From: Paulinella micropora
Taxonomy: Eukaryota; Cercozoa; Imbricatea; Euglyphida
Direction: 5' to 3'
Length of the DNA stretch: 64,000 nucleotides
Assembly (NCBI GenBank): GCA_009731375.1
Contig: BJOX01000081.1
Span: 457,062 to 521,061 of the forward strand
Of this stretch, positions 46,633 to 58,257 are shown piece by piece. The notes beneath the pieces are model-generated. The model saw only the letters and a program-made list of their open reading frames with translations, was not told the origin of the DNA and made no database searches. The translations under genes were made by a program, and so were the position numbers. The stretch's first letter is position 1. Every line of letters starts with the position of its first letter.

Positions 46633-46727
46633 TGGGAAGGAAACTACTACAACAACAACAACAATACCAACACACGACACAGTACACTCTCTAGCGCCAC
46701 TGCAAGCGTCAAACAACACAGACGAAG
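46633..46727 (+). CDS. Myosin exon 32: loop 2 (WEGNYYNNNNNT)
   Basis: Phase 0 to 2: WEGNYYNNNNNTNTRHSTLS then SATASVKQHRR. A polar, Asn-rich and basic stretch exactly where myosins have actin-binding loop 2. The acceptor is atgtgtgtAG and the donor GAAG|GTATAT. Confidence 0.82.
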
Positions 46728-46787
46728 GTATATGTGTTTTTTGGGTGTATGTTTGTTTTGTTTTGTTTTCTTCCTAGGTTACTTATT

Positions 46788-46824
<37 letters not shown>

Positions 46825-47011
46825 TTATATATATATATATTCTTCTCCCCTCCTTTCTTGTTATGTTATCATTGTTTATTTATTTAGTTCTTTACGCCTT
46901 TTTTTTGTTGTTGTTGTTGTTGTTTTGTTCTTGTTCTTGTTTGTTTGTTTGTGTGCTTCGTTCCAAGTCACGCGTTGGTGGGTCGGTTATCATTAATATT
47001 ATTATTATTAC

Positions 47012-47077
<66 letters not shown>

Positions 47078-47082
47078 TATTA
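46728..47082. repeat. Intron with (CT)n, T-rich and (ATT)n tracts
   Basis: No exon was seen. (ATT)n from 46996 receives SINE C6. Confidence 0.88.
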
Positions 47083-47351
47083 TGGACACCGTGATAGCCC
47101 AGTGGTCAAGTTCTACCATCCGGGCCCTGTCGCCAGTTCGATTCCCGTCGGTGCCACCAGTATTTTCATTGAACATACCGGTCTATTTCTGGACCAGTAT
47201 TTTCATTGAACATACCGGCCCGTCTGGAAGTGTTGGAACTGCCCTTGCGGGGGTGTCATTAGAGCTTATCGTCAATTCTTCGTACTCCCCTCACGGGTGA
47301 GACGATGGAGGCGCATGTGCAGAAATGCATCAGCCATTGACAGAGAAGCAC
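47083..47351 (+). mobile_element. tRNA-derived SINE, family C with internal duplication (copy C6)
   Basis: As C2, but a CCAGTATTTTCATTGAACAT block occurs twice (47157 and 47194), lengthening it by 37 bp. Confidence 0.92.
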
Positions 47352-47403
47352 TATTATTACTATTATTATATTAAAATTATTATTATTATGATTTCGATCC
47401 CAG

Positions 47404-47520
47404 GCACACTTTGGTCGGTCGGTTATCAACGGTCAAGGCTTGTGAACAAGAGAGCGAGCTCTCTGTTACCCGCAATCGCTTGACTGCCCTCATCAGTGAA
47501 TTAGAGCGATCCATGCCAAG
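47404..47520 (+). CDS. Myosin exon 33 (VTRNRLTALISELERSMPR)
   Basis: Phase 2 to 2: RHTLVGRLSTVKACEQESEL then SVTRNRLTALISELERSMP. Fits the family tVxxxFrxsLxxLmxxLxxtxPhfIRCI helix at the lower 50K actin interface. The acceptor is gatcccAG and the donor CAAG|GTATCC; the next codons come from exon 34. Confidence 0.92.
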
Positions 47521-47566
47521 GTATCCATGTGTGTGTTATCTATATGTATGTATGTTTTTTTTTTTT

Positions 47567-47602
<36 letters not shown>

Positions 47603-47746
47603 TGTCTGTCTGTCTGTCACCCACAATCGCTTGACCTTCCTCATCAGTGAGCTAGAGAGGGCCACGCCAAGGTATTCTATGTGTGTGTTATCTGTATGTA
47701 CGTTTTTTTTTGTTTGTTTGTATGTTTTTTTTTTTTTTTTTTTTTT

Positions 47747-47786
<40 letters not shown>

Positions 47787-47961
47787 NNNNNNNNNNCGCT
47801 TGACTGCCCTTATCAATGAATTAGAGAGATCCACGCCAAAGTGTGTTTATGTTTATGTTTATCAATGTTGTGTATGTTTATCAATGTTGTGTATGTATGT
47901 GTGTTTATGTTTATCAATGTTGTGTATGTATGTTACCTATTTTGTATATGTATGTTTATCA

Positions 47962-47985
<24 letters not shown>
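47521..47985. repeat. (TG)n, poly-T and gap with two 3' copies of exon 33
   Basis: 47618-47671 encodes NRLTFLISELERATP with CAAG|GTATTC. 47797-47839, right after N (47787-47796), encodes RLTALINELERSTPK. The rest is (TTTA/TCAATGTTGTGTATG) repeat. Confidence 0.88.
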
Positions 47986-47992
<7 letters not shown>

Positions 47993-48038
47993 GTGAGCCA
48001 CGTCGCGATTATCTATGTGTGTATATGTGTGTGTTTGA
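47986..48038. repeat. Left target-site duplication of LINE B3
   Basis: TCTATCTGTGAGCCACGTCG and the next 33 bp are repeated at 49181-49231 directly after the element, differing by one TG unit. Confidence 0.88.
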
Positions 48039-48870
48039 CCTCTCCTGGGCTCGCCTCATCGGAACCCGTAATCCCCGTTTAATCTCTTGGGTCATCAACG
48101 CAAGCACAAACTCGGTTATTACCCCCGACCTTAGACGTCTGTGGGGAATCATTCCCAACAACAAGTGTGCCCTCTGTTCTGGTCAAGCACATCTATGCCA
48201 CATCCTCTCCGGTTGCCATGTTGCCCTCAAACAAGGCCGCTATACCTGGCGTCATGACTCTGTGCTCTGCACTATTGAAGCTCCCCTTCAAAAACACATC
48301 GAGAGCCATAACAAACGCTCCCCTATAGACCAAAATGAATCAAAGTCTATGTTTGTGAAAGAGGGCGAGCAGAAGCCTAAGAGACAGTCATTTCATCGAC
48401 CATCCCTGCTTGACACTGCAAACGATTGGCAACTCCAAACCCAATACACCGGTTCTGAGCAAGCCTTTCCTGTCCACATTTGTGTCACTGACCTCCGCCC
48501 CGATATCGTTGTCTGGTCACTGTCTACCAAGATATGTATTCTGATCGAGCTAACGTGCCCGGTCGAGGAAAACATCCTTGACGCACGAGCCTACAAGACC
48601 AACCGATACAACAAGCTCAAATCTCAAATCGAGGACAACGGATGGACCTGCCACCTTCGACCAATCGAATGCGGGGCTCGCGGCATGGTATCGTTCTCTG
48701 TTCATCGATGTTTCCGCGCCTTGGGTTTTTCCCATCCCCAATCCAAATCCCTTTGCTTCAAGCTATCCTCCTGCGTAGCTCGTTGCTCTTTTGCGATTTA
48801 TCGCTCCTGTGCAGTCAAAAATTGGACTAATCTTCCTCTAGTCCGTATTGGTGACTGCATTCCATCATAG
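48039..48870 (+). CDS. LINE ORF C-terminus: CCHC knuckle and restriction-like endonuclease
   Basis: Open to TAG at 48868. 48166-48216 encodes a C-x2-C-x7-H-x4-C knuckle (CALCSGQAHLCHILSGC), followed by GRYTWRHDSVL, typical of the segment after the reverse transcriptase. RPDIVVW (Asp at 48502) and IELTCP (Glu at 48547) give PD-x14-E of the restriction-like endonuclease, with K-x2-RY-x-KL after it. The RT domain is missing through 5' truncation. This architecture belongs to the R2/R4/NeSL-type lineages, which often insert at fixed targets. Confidence 0.9.
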
Positions 48871-49180
48871 CCGTCCAGTGTTGCATAGCCCGGGCTAGGT
48901 CCCTGCGGGGGTTTAGGCCTCATACAATGTCATCATTGTAGCTTGCGCAAGCTTACGGTGCTCAAAACACTTGGACTAACGGCTTCCTTTTCTTTCTCTT
49001 CTTCCTTATCCTCCCACTCTCCATTCCTAGATTGCCTTTTTCTTCAACGTCCTTCCTCTTCTTTTTCCAGAACACAGTCTACCCGTGATTCCCATCCCGG
49101 ACACATGCACAGTACACAAATTATTGTTTGATGTGAAACTGCGTTCCTTTGCAAGTACTACAATCCTTTGCGACATCTCA
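48039..49180 (+). mobile_element. RLE-type non-LTR retrotransposon, 5' truncated (copy B3)
   Basis: Contains the C-terminal coding end (to 48870) and a 310-bp 3' UTR ending GCGACATCTCA. No poly-A tail. The insertion sits in the intron between myosin exons 33 and 34, with a 51-53 bp direct repeat on both sides and (TATC)n at the 3' junction. Nearly identical to B4 over their shared 710 bp, so both are recent. Confidence 0.93.
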
Positions 49181-49652
49181 TCTATCTGTGAGCCACGTCG
49201 CGATTATCTATGTGTGTATATGTGTGTTTGATCTATGTGTGTATCTGTTTCGTATCTATGTGTATATATGTTTGATTATCAGTAAGTTAGAAAGATCCAC
49301 GCAAAGTTATTGTGTGTTATCTATGTGTGTATCTGTTTGTTTTTATCAATGTTGTATATGTAGGTTATCTATTTTGTATATGTATGTTATCTATCTTGCA
49401 TATATTACCTGGATCCACGCCAAGGTATGTGTGTATGTATGTACGTATGTATGTTTGACTTATTGGTTGTTGCTTTGTTTTTGTTTCCTTACCTCTTTTT
49501 TCCTTTGTTTTTGTTTTCCTTACCTCTTCTTTCTTCAAACTATAAAGCTTCCTTCATTCTTTCTGTTATTTCCTTCTTTCCATACTTTTCCATCTCTCTA
49601 CTTTTTCCATCCATCCATCCATCCATCATGTTTGTTATCTATGTTGTATTAA
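49181..49652. repeat. Right target duplication, then repeats with 3' copies of exon 33
   Basis: 49181-49231 is the right target duplication of B3. 49278-49305 and 49411-49424 are pieces of exon 33 (GAAAGATCCACGC..AAG; GGATCCACGCCAAG|GTATGT). T-rich sequence and (CATC)n follow. Confidence 0.85.
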
Positions 49653-49799
49653 CATATCATGCGGCTAGCCACAAATCTGACGTGTTTTGCGGGCGAGCCG
49701 GAGCCGGGCCGGCGAGCCCCAAACACGTCAAAATTTGGCGCGCCCGCATATGTAGTTTTATCGGTAACCTGACCACATTTATAGAGGTGACCGATAAAT
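49653..49799 (-). repeat. GC-rich double-hairpin MITE, family E (copy E3)
   Basis: Stem 1 is TCTGACGTGTTTTGCGGG against CCAAACACGTCAAA; stem 2 is TTTATCGGTAACCT against AGGTGACCGATAAA. Confidence 0.85.
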
Positions 49800-49834
49800 G
49801 TATATCACCTAGGTTGTATATGTATGTTCTGTAG

Positions 49835-49862
49835 GTTCATCCGTTGTCTTCTACCTAATCAG
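49835..49862 (+). CDS. Myosin exon 34 (FIRCLLPNQ)
   Basis: 28 bp, phase 2 to 0, completing Arg and reading FIRCLLPNQ. This is the highly conserved family motif (Y/F)IRCIKPN. The acceptor is gttctgtAG and the donor CAG|GTATAT. Confidence 0.95.
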
Positions 49863-49900
49863 GTATATCTATCTATCTATCTATCTACCTACCTACCTAC

Positions 49901-49939
<39 letters not shown>

Positions 49940-50991
49940 CCTATCTACCTATCTATCTATCTATCTATCTATCTACATATCTATATCTATCTATCTATGT
50001 TATGTATGTCATACAGGACCAGACGCTCTATGTATGTATGTATGGATGGATGGATGGATGGATGGATGTACATATATATGTCTATATGTATGTATGGATG
50101 GATGGATGGATGTATGTATGTGTCTATGTACGTATGTTTGCATGTTGGCATGTTTGTATGTTTGTATATTTGTATGCTTGTGTGATACTATGTATTACAT
50201 GTAAAATTAATGATATATGCAATTGTATTGTTTTTTGTTTTTTTTTTCTAACCATGTCCTTCACAGGTCACACTAACTATGTGTATGTGCGTATGTATGT
50301 ATGTATGTATGTATGTATGTATGTGTATGTATCCTGTATGTATGTATGCGTATGTTATGCATGTATCCTGTGTATGTATGCATGCATCCTGTATGTATGT
50401 ATGTATGTGTATGTATGTTTGTATCATGTGTATTATATTGTCTTACATGTGAAATGAATGATATATATATATATATGTGTGTGTGTGTATATATATGTAA
50501 TTGTATTGTTTTTTTGTCTAGTCATGTCCTCATCGCAGACCCTTGATAGCTCACACTAACTATCAGTATGTATGTATGTATGTATGTATGTTTTTTTGTC
50601 TAACTATGTGTATGTATGTACGTATGTATGCATGTATGTATGTACGTGTGTATGCATGTATGTATGTATGTATGTTTTTTGTCTAACTATGTGTATGTAT
50701 GCATGTATGTGTGTACGTGTGGATGCATGTATGTATGTATGTATGTATGTTTTTTGTCTAACTATCTGTATTATGTACGTGTGTATGCATGTATGTATGT
50801 ATGCATGTATGTATGTATGTATGTTTTTTGTCTAACTATCTGTATGTATGTATGTATGTACGTATGTATGCATGTATGTATGTACGTATGTATTCACGTA
50901 TGTATGTACGTGTGTATGCATATTTGTATGTTTGTATCCTTGTATGATGTTATGTATCACATGTAAAATGAATGATATATATAATTGTATT

Positions 50992-51059
<68 letters not shown>

Positions 51060-51228
51060 CTTTNNNNNNNNNNNNNNNNNNNNNNNNNNNNNNNNNNNNN
51101 NNNNNNNNNNTTTCTAACCATGTCCTCATCGCACCCCCCTTCACAGGTCACACTAACTACGTGTATGTATGTATGTATGCGTGTATCTACGCAGCTGTGT
51201 TACCATTTCATATGTATTCTGTCTCTTT
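49863..51228. repeat. (TATC)n and (TATG)n intron with degraded 5' copies of exon 35
   Basis: 50017-50031 (acAG|GACCAGACGCTCTAT|GTATGT) reads DQTLY, a diverged copy of EQTPY of exon 35. A repeated block with TCACAG|GTCACACTAACTA occurs at 50266, 50547 and 51141; a TTTTTTGTCTAACTATGTG block recurs near 50591-50840. (TATG)n with CGTATG; poly-T and N at 51064-51110. Confidence 0.8.
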
Positions 51229-51380
51229 CATCGGTCACCTCCACAAAATGTGATCAGGTCACCGATAAAAACAACGCGTATGCGACCGCGCAAAATTTGA
51301 CGTGTTTTGCGGGTTCGCCTGCCCGGCCCGGCTCGCCCGCAAAACACGTCGAAATTTGTGGCTAGCCGCATAATATGCTA
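51229..51380 (+). repeat. GC-rich double-hairpin MITE, family E (copy E4)
   Basis: Order GGTCACCTCC...GGTCACCGATAAAA then TTTGACGTGTTTTGCGGG...CCCGCAAAACACGTCGAA. Confidence 0.85.
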
Positions 51381-51417
51381 GTATGTTACGCTACGTATGT
51401 TTATGAATGTCATGAAG

Positions 51418-51475
51418 GAGCAAACGCCCTACAATTTTCAAGCCCCCTTCGTTTTGTCGCAGTTACGTAGTTCGG
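51418..51475 (+). CDS. Myosin exon 35 (EQTPYNFQAPFVLSQLRSS)
   Basis: Phase 0 to 1: EQTPYNFQAPFVLSQLRSS. With exons 34 and 36 it reads LLPNQ-EQTPYNFQ...QLRSS-GLLDVGRL, the family PNxxkxpxxFdxxxVlxQLrxsGvLExxRI (SH2/SH1 region). The reactive Cys are absent. The acceptor is tgtcatgaAG and the donor TCGG|GTATTT. Confidence 0.93.
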
Positions 51476-51477
51476 GT

Positions 51478-51530
<53 letters not shown>

Positions 51531-52212
51531 CATATGCAACACACCATACATAATTTACATGTATACATCCCCTCTTCCTTTTGTCTCAGCCACTCACCTC
51601 ATCAGGTGTTTCATAGCGGGGGGGGCACCATGCATAATTTAGATGTATACATGCCCTCCTCCTTTTGTCTCAGCTACACAGCTCATCAGGTATTTCATAG
51701 AGAGAGAGAGGTGGGGGGGGGGGGGGGNNNNNNNNNNNNNNNNNNNNNNNNNNNNNNNNNNNNNNNNNNNNNNNNNNNNNNNNNNNNNNNNNNNNNNNNN
51801 NNNNNNNNNNNNNNNNNNNNNNNNNNNNNNNNNNNNNNNNNNNNNNNNNNNNNNNNNNNNNNNNNNNNNNNNNNNNNNNNNNNNNNNNNNNNNNNNNNNN
51901 NNNNNNNNNNNNNNNNNNNNNNNNNNNNNNNNNNNNNNNNNNNNNNNNNNNNNNNNNNNNNNNNNNNNNNNNNNNNNNNNNNNNNNNNNNNNNNNNNNNN
52001 NNNNNNNNNNNNNNNNNNNNNNNNNNNNNNNNNNNNNNNNNNNNNNNNNNNNNNNNNNNNNNNNNNNNNNNNNNNNNNNNNNNNNNNNNNNNNNNNNNNN
52101 NNNNNNNNNNNNNNNNNNNNNNNNNNNNTGTGTGTGTGTGTTGGGGGGGGGGGGGGGGGGGGGGCACCATACATAACCCTACATGTATACATGCTCCCTT
52201 CGTCTTGCCTAC

Positions 52213-52247
<35 letters not shown>

Positions 52248-52408
52248 ACACACCAGATATAATCTACATGTATACATGCTCCCTTCGTCTTGCCTGGAGA
52301 GAGAGAGAGAACACACCAGACATAATCCAACATGTATACATGCTCCCTTCGTCTTACCTACATAACATAGTACATATTATATATATATTATATATATATG
52401 TATGTATG

Positions 52409-52471
<63 letters not shown>

Positions 52472-52650
52472 GTATATATATATATGTATATATATATATA
52501 TGTAAACATGCTGTCTTCGTCGTTCCCAGCTCGAGCAGTTTATATATATATATATACATATACATGCCGTCTTCGTCGTTCCCAGCTCGAGTAGTTTATA
52601 TAACAGACCATATACATAAATATCAATCCACATACATAATATTTTTTTTT
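51476..52650. repeat. (CT)n, gap and (TA)n with 3' copies of exon 35
   Basis: CCTTTTGTCTCAGC...CATCAG|GT pieces at 51573-51605 and 51660-51689, CTCCCTTCGTCTTGCCT pieces near 52193, 52279 and 52344, and GTCTTCGTCGTTCCCAGCTC pieces at 52510 and 52567 all resemble CCCTTCGTTTTGTCGCAG of exon 35. N at 51728-52128. Confidence 0.82.
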
Positions 52651-52772
52651 CGGTCACCTCCATAAAATGTGGTCAGGTTACCGGTAAAACTACATGTGCG
52701 GTGCGCCAACTTTGACGTGTTTTGCGGACTCGCCGGCAAAACCACGTCAAATTTGTGGCTAGCCGCAAAATT
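52651..52772 (+). repeat. GC-rich double-hairpin MITE, family E (copy E5)
   Basis: CGGTCACCTCCATAAAATGT...GGTTACCGGTAAAA and TTTGACGTGTTTTGCGG...CCACGTCAAA stems; shortened core. Confidence 0.85.
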
Positions 52773-52991
52773 TACTACTATACATACATAATATCAATGG
52801 ATGCAGACCACATACAAATTAGCAATATATACACCCTATACATAACATACATACTATCAATATATACATACATATATAACATACATATCCTCTGGTTTCT
52901 TTCCAAGCAGGTAGGTATTTATTAATTTTTATCTATCTATCTATCTATCTGTACCCGCTGCCAAGCCACTAGCTGGTGGTAGGGTGGAATC

Positions 52992-53140
52992 ACATAAAAG
53001 CATTCACCGCCAATTACCTAGGTAATTACCCTTGATGTGGTTGGCTTCCCGGGGAAATTTCCTGAATTTCGGAATTTCCCCGGGAAGCTAACCACAACAA
53101 GGGTCATTACCTAGGTAATTGGCAGTGAATGCTTTTATGT
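52992..53140. mobile_element. Foldback MITE, family I (copy 2)
   Basis: 149 bp, about 95% like copy 1, same ACATAAAAGC termini. Flanks GAATC and GAATG agree at four of five positions, compatible with an aged target duplication. Confidence 0.9.
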
Positions 53141-53675
53141 GAATGGATGCCTATGTCTTCGGATATGCAGAGCTGATATAGACCAAACATATCCAAGGTC
53201 GGGTGAAAAATTTCGGCCACCTCACCTTTCGGCCAACCGAAAATACGGGGAATTTTGGGCTAAACTTCTATTTGTGAACAAGAAATTTACCGTGATTACC
53301 GGCCGGCGCCGAAATTCTTCACAACTTTGACTAACAAATGTACGTATATTACGGGTGGTCACTATTCCTTATCTATCTATCTCTACTTTGGATAAGAAAC
53401 GTACTCTGGCTGAAATTTTTCATATCTATCCTATCTACTTATCTATCTATCTATCTACAGACAGAGCTTGGCCGTTTCCTATATGTTATGTGTATCTATG
53501 TATGTATGTATGTTATGTTATGTTCTGTTATGTTATGTTAGGCTTGTTGGATGCAGGCAGACTATCTATCTATCTATCTATCTATCTATATCTATATCTA
53601 TCTATATCTATCTATCTATCTTTTGTATCCATCTATCTATCTATCTACCTATCTATCTATCTTTCGTTATGTCAG
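53141..53675. repeat. Intron with dispersed-repeat debris, (TATC)n and a 5' copy of exon 36
   Basis: 53190-53345 is a fragment rich in AAATTTCGGCC (related to 31090-31286). 53540-53562, gttAG|GCTTGTTGGATGCAGGCAG, is the start of exon 36, truncated. Confidence 0.8.
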
Positions 53676-53721
53676 GCCTTTTAGATGTTGGCAGGCTTCA
53701 TCGCCGAGGGTTTGCCTTCCG
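53676..53721 (+). CDS. Myosin exon 36 (LLDVGRLHRRGFAFR)
   Basis: Phase 1 to 2: G|LLDVGRLHRRGFAF then CG of Arg. Matches the family sGvLEtvRIrrxGyxxR of the SH1 helix into the converter. The acceptor is gttatgtcAG and the donor TTCCG|GTCTAA. Confidence 0.93.
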
Positions 53722-54140
53722 GTCTAACTAACTATCTATCTATATCTATCTATCTACCTACCTACCTACCTACCTACCTACCTGGCAGACTCCATCGCCG
53801 AGGTTTGCCTTCCGGTCTAACTATCTGTCTATCTATATCTATCTATCTACCTACCTACCTACCTACCTGGCAGACTCTATCGCCGAGGGTTTGCCTTCCG
53901 GTCTAACTATCTATCTATCTATCTACCTATCTATATCTATCTATCTATCTATCTCTGTCTGTCTATCTATCTATCTACCTACCTACCTACCTACCTACCT
54001 GGCAGACTCCATCGCCGAGGGTTTGCCTTCCGGTCTAACTGACAATCTATCTATATTTATCTATCTATCTATCTATCTATCTTATCTATCTATCTACCTA
54101 TCTATCTACCTACCTACCTACCTATCTATATACCTGTCTA
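53722..54140. repeat. (TACC)n array with three 3' copies of exon 36
   Basis: GGCAGACTCCATCGCCGAGG...TTCCG|GTCTAACT at 53784-53814, 53869-53900 and 54001-54031. All keep the donor and lack LLDV. Confidence 0.93.
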
Positions 54141-54596
54141 TCTATCTACACGTCCTCACACAAGCTGTTCTACAAATACACCATCCATATCTATCTTATC
54201 TTTATCTATCTATCTACCTATCTATCTACCTACCTACCTATCTATGTACCTGTCTATCTATCTACTATGTCCTCACACAAGCTGTTCTACACATACACCA
54301 TCCATATCTATCTTATCTTTATCTATCTATCTACCTATCTATCTACCTACCTACCTACCTACCTACCTATCTATGTACCTGTCTATCTATCTACATGAAG
54401 CTGTTCTACACATACACCATCCATATCTATATTATCTTTATCTATCTATCTACCTACCTACCTACCTACCTATGTACCTGTCTATCTATCTACGTCCTCA
54501 CACAAGCTCTTCTTCACATAGATAGATAGACAGGTACATAGATAGGTAGGTAGGTAGGTAGATAGGTAGGTAGATAGGTAGGTAGATAGATAGATC

Positions 54597-54635
<39 letters not shown>

Positions 54636-54652
54636 GATAGATAGATAGATAT

Positions 54653-54726
<74 letters not shown>

Positions 54727-55330
54727 GTCCTCACACAAGCTGTTCTACACATACACCATCTATCCATCCATCCATCTACCTACCTATCTATCTACATTCC
54801 TATCTACCTACCTACTGATGTTCTATCTATCTATATATCTACCTACCTACCTTTCTACATTCCTACCTACCTACTGATGTTCTATCTAGCTATCTATCTA
54901 CCTACCTACCTTTCTACATTCCTATCCATCTCCCTACTGATGTTCTACACTCGCTACCAACCTCTCCTCTACCTCTCTCTCTCTCTCTCTCTCCGCCTCC
55001 TCCTCCTCCCCTCCCCCCCNNNNNNNNNNNNNNNNNNNNNNNNNNNNNNNNNNNNNNNNNNNNNNNNNNNNNNNNNNNNNNNNNNNNNNNNNNNNNNNNN
55101 NNNNNNNNNNNNNNNNNNNNNNNNNNNNNNNNNNNNNNNNNNNNNNNNNNNNNNNNNNNNNNNNNNNNNNNNNNNNNNNNNNNNNNNNNNNNNNNNNNNN
55201 NNNNNNNNNNNNNNNNNNNNNNNNNNNNNNNNNNNNNNNNNNNNNNNNNNNNNNNNNNNNNNNNNNNNNNNNNNNNNNNNNNNNNNNNNNNNNNNNNNNN
55301 NNNNNNNNNNNNNNNNNNNNNNNNNNNNNC

Positions 55331-55367
<37 letters not shown>

Positions 55368-55501
55368 TTTCTATCTATCTACCTACCTAACTTTCTACAT
55401 TCCTATCTACCTACCTACTGATATTCTATCTATCTTTCTATCTACCTACCTACCTATCTACATTCCTATCTACCTCACTCGCTACCAACCTCTCCTCTAC
55501 C

Positions 55502-55559
<58 letters not shown>

Positions 55560-55904
55560 CGCCTCCTCCTCCTCCCCTCACCCCCTTTCTATCTACCTAC
55601 CTACCTTTCTACATTCCTATCTACCTACCTACTGATGTTCTATCTATCTATCTATCTACCTACCTTTCTACATTCCTATATACCTACCTACTCATGTTCT
55701 ATCTATCTATCTATCTACCTACCTACCTTTCTACATTCCTATCTACCTACCCACTGATGCTCTGTCTATCTATCTATCTACCTACCTACCTTTCTACATT
55801 CCTATCTACCTACCTACTGATGTTCTATCTATCTATCTATCTACCTACCTACCTATCTACATTCCTATCTACCTACCTACTGATGTTCTACACTCGCTAC
55901 CAAC

Positions 55905-55940
<36 letters not shown>

Positions 55941-56284
55941 GCAACCACCACTACTACAACAACATTTGGATCATCCATCCACCTACCCATCTATCTACCT
56001 ACCTACCTATCTATCTATCTACCTTCCTACATACCTATCTACCTACCATACTTAGGTCCTCACATCAGCTCTTCTACATCACCCATCTATCTAATCTATC
56101 TATCTATCTACCTACCTACCTATCTACCTACCTTACTTAGGTCCTCACATCAGCTGTTCTACACATCTACCATCCATTCATCTATCTTCTATCTATCTAC
56201 CTACCTACCTACCTATCTACCTATCTACCTACCTTACTTAGGTTCTCACATCAGCTGTTCTACACATCTACCATCCATCTATCC

Positions 56285-56317
<33 letters not shown>

Positions 56318-57547
56318 CCTACCTACCTACCTACCTATCTATCTACCTATCTACCTACCTTACTTAGGTCCTCACATCAGTTGTTCTACACATCTATCAT
56401 CCATCTATCTATATATCTATCTACCTACCTACCTACCTACCTACCTACCTACCTACCTATCTACTATCCTATATACCTATCTACCTACCTTACTTAGGTC
56501 CTCATATCAGTTTTTCTACACATGTACCATCCATCTATCTATCAATCTGCCTACCTACCTACCTATCTACCTTCCTACATTCCTATCTACTTACCTTACT
56601 TTGGTCCTCACATCAGCTGTTCTACACATCCATCCTTCCATCTATCTATCTCTCTACCTACCTACCTACCTGCCTATCTACCTTCCTATATATACCTATC
56701 TACCTATCTACCTTCCTACATACCTATCTACCTACCTTACTTAGGTCCTCATATCAGTTGTTCTACACATCTACCATCCATCCATCTATCTATCGATCTA
56801 TCTATCTATCTATCTACCTACCTACCTACCTACCTACCTATCTACCTTCCTATATACCTATCTACCTATCTACCTTCCTACATACCTATCTACCTACCTT
56901 ACTTAGGTCCTCATATCAGTTTTTCTACACATCTACCATCCATCTATCTATCTATCTATCTATCTACCTACCTATCTATCTGTCTACCTACCTATCTACC
57001 TTCCTATATACCTATCTACCTTCCTACATACCTATCTACCTACCTTACTTAGGTCCTCATATCAGTTGTTCTACACGTCTACCATCCATCCATCTATCTA
57101 TCTATCTACCTACCTATCTATCTATCTATCTACCTACCTATATACCTATCTACCCATCCTTCCTACATACCTATCTACCTACCTTACTTAGGTCCTCATA
57201 TCAGTTGTTCTACACATCTACCATCCTTCTATCTATCTATCTATCTACCTACCTACCTATCTATCTATCTATCTACCTACCTACATACATACCTATCTAC
57301 CTACCCATCTACCTTCCTACATACCTATCTACCTACCTTACTTAGGTCCTCACATCAGCTGTTCTACACATCTACCATCCATCTATTTATCTACCTACCT
57401 ACCTACCTACCTATCTATCTATCTATCTACCTTCCTATATACCTATCTACCTTCCTAAATACCTATCTACCTACCTTGCTTAGGTCTTCATATCAGTTGT
57501 TCTACACATCTACCATCCATCTATCTATCTATCTATCTATCTATCTT
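54141..57547. repeat. (TACC)n/(TATC)n array with about twenty 5' copies of exon 37
   Basis: Blocks CTTAG|GTCCTCACATCAGCTG...CTACACATCTACC recur roughly every 60-150 bp from 56055 to 57507, and diverged forms (CCTCACACAAGCTGTTCTAC) from 54153. Three longer copies near 54946, 55478 and 55886 include CACTCGCTACCAACCTCTCC (TRYQPL). (CT)n, poly-C and a 310-N gap (55020-55329) lie inside. Confidence 0.92.
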
Positions 57548-58257
57548 CACATTTGTGTCACTGACCTCCGCCCCGATATCGTTGTCTGGTCACTGTCTAC
57601 CAAGATATGTATTCTGATCGAGCTAACGTGCCCGGTCGAGGAAAACATCCTTGACGCACGAGCCTACAAGACCAACCGATACAACAAGCTCAAATCTCAA
57701 ATCGAGGACAACGGATGGACCTGCCACCTTCGACCAATCGAATGCGGGGCTCGCGGCATGGTATCGTTCTCTGTTCATCGATGTTTCCGCGCCTTGGGTT
57801 TTTCCCATCCCCAATCCAAATCCCTTTGCTTCAAGCTATCCTCCTGCGTAGCTCGTTGCTCTTTTGCGATTTATCGCTCCTGTGCAGTCAAAAATTGGAC
57901 TAATCTTCCTCTAGTCCGTATTGGTGACTGCATTCCATCATAGCCGTCCAGTGTTGCATAGCCCGGGCTAGGTCCCTGCGGGGGTTTAGGCCTCATACAA
58001 TGTCATCATTGTAGCTTGCGCAAGCTTACGGTGCTCAAAACACTTGGACTAACGGCTTCCTTTTCTTTCTCTTCTTCCTTATCCTCCCACTCTCCATTCC
58101 TAGATTGCCTTTTTCTTCAACGTCCTTCCTCCTCTTCTTTTTCCAGAACACAGTCTACCCGTGATTCCCATCCCGGACATATGCACAGTACACAAATTAT
58201 TGTTTGATGTGAAACTGCGTTCCTTTGCAAGGACTACATTCCTTTGCGACATCTCAT
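57548..58257 (+). mobile_element. RLE-type non-LTR retrotransposon, 5' truncated (copy B4)
   Basis: Starts at CACATTTGTGTCACTG directly after (TATC)n and ends GCGACATCTCATC before TACC/TATC repeat. The ORF (to TAG at 57941-57943) keeps the endonuclease RPDIVVW...IELTCP and C-terminus and is identical in protein to B3. It is inserted in the exon-37 fragment array. Confidence 0.93.

Noticed and set aside
50017-50031. 15-bp microexon DQTLY after FIRCLLPNQ
   Set aside because: It is a diverged copy of the start of exon 35 (EQTPY), upstream of it as the polarity rule predicts; the motor reads through without it.
51147-51160. 14-bp segment GTCACACTAACTAC with splice-like borders
   Set aside because: It would break phase between exons 34 and 35, and it recurs in an array; treated as a decayed fragment.
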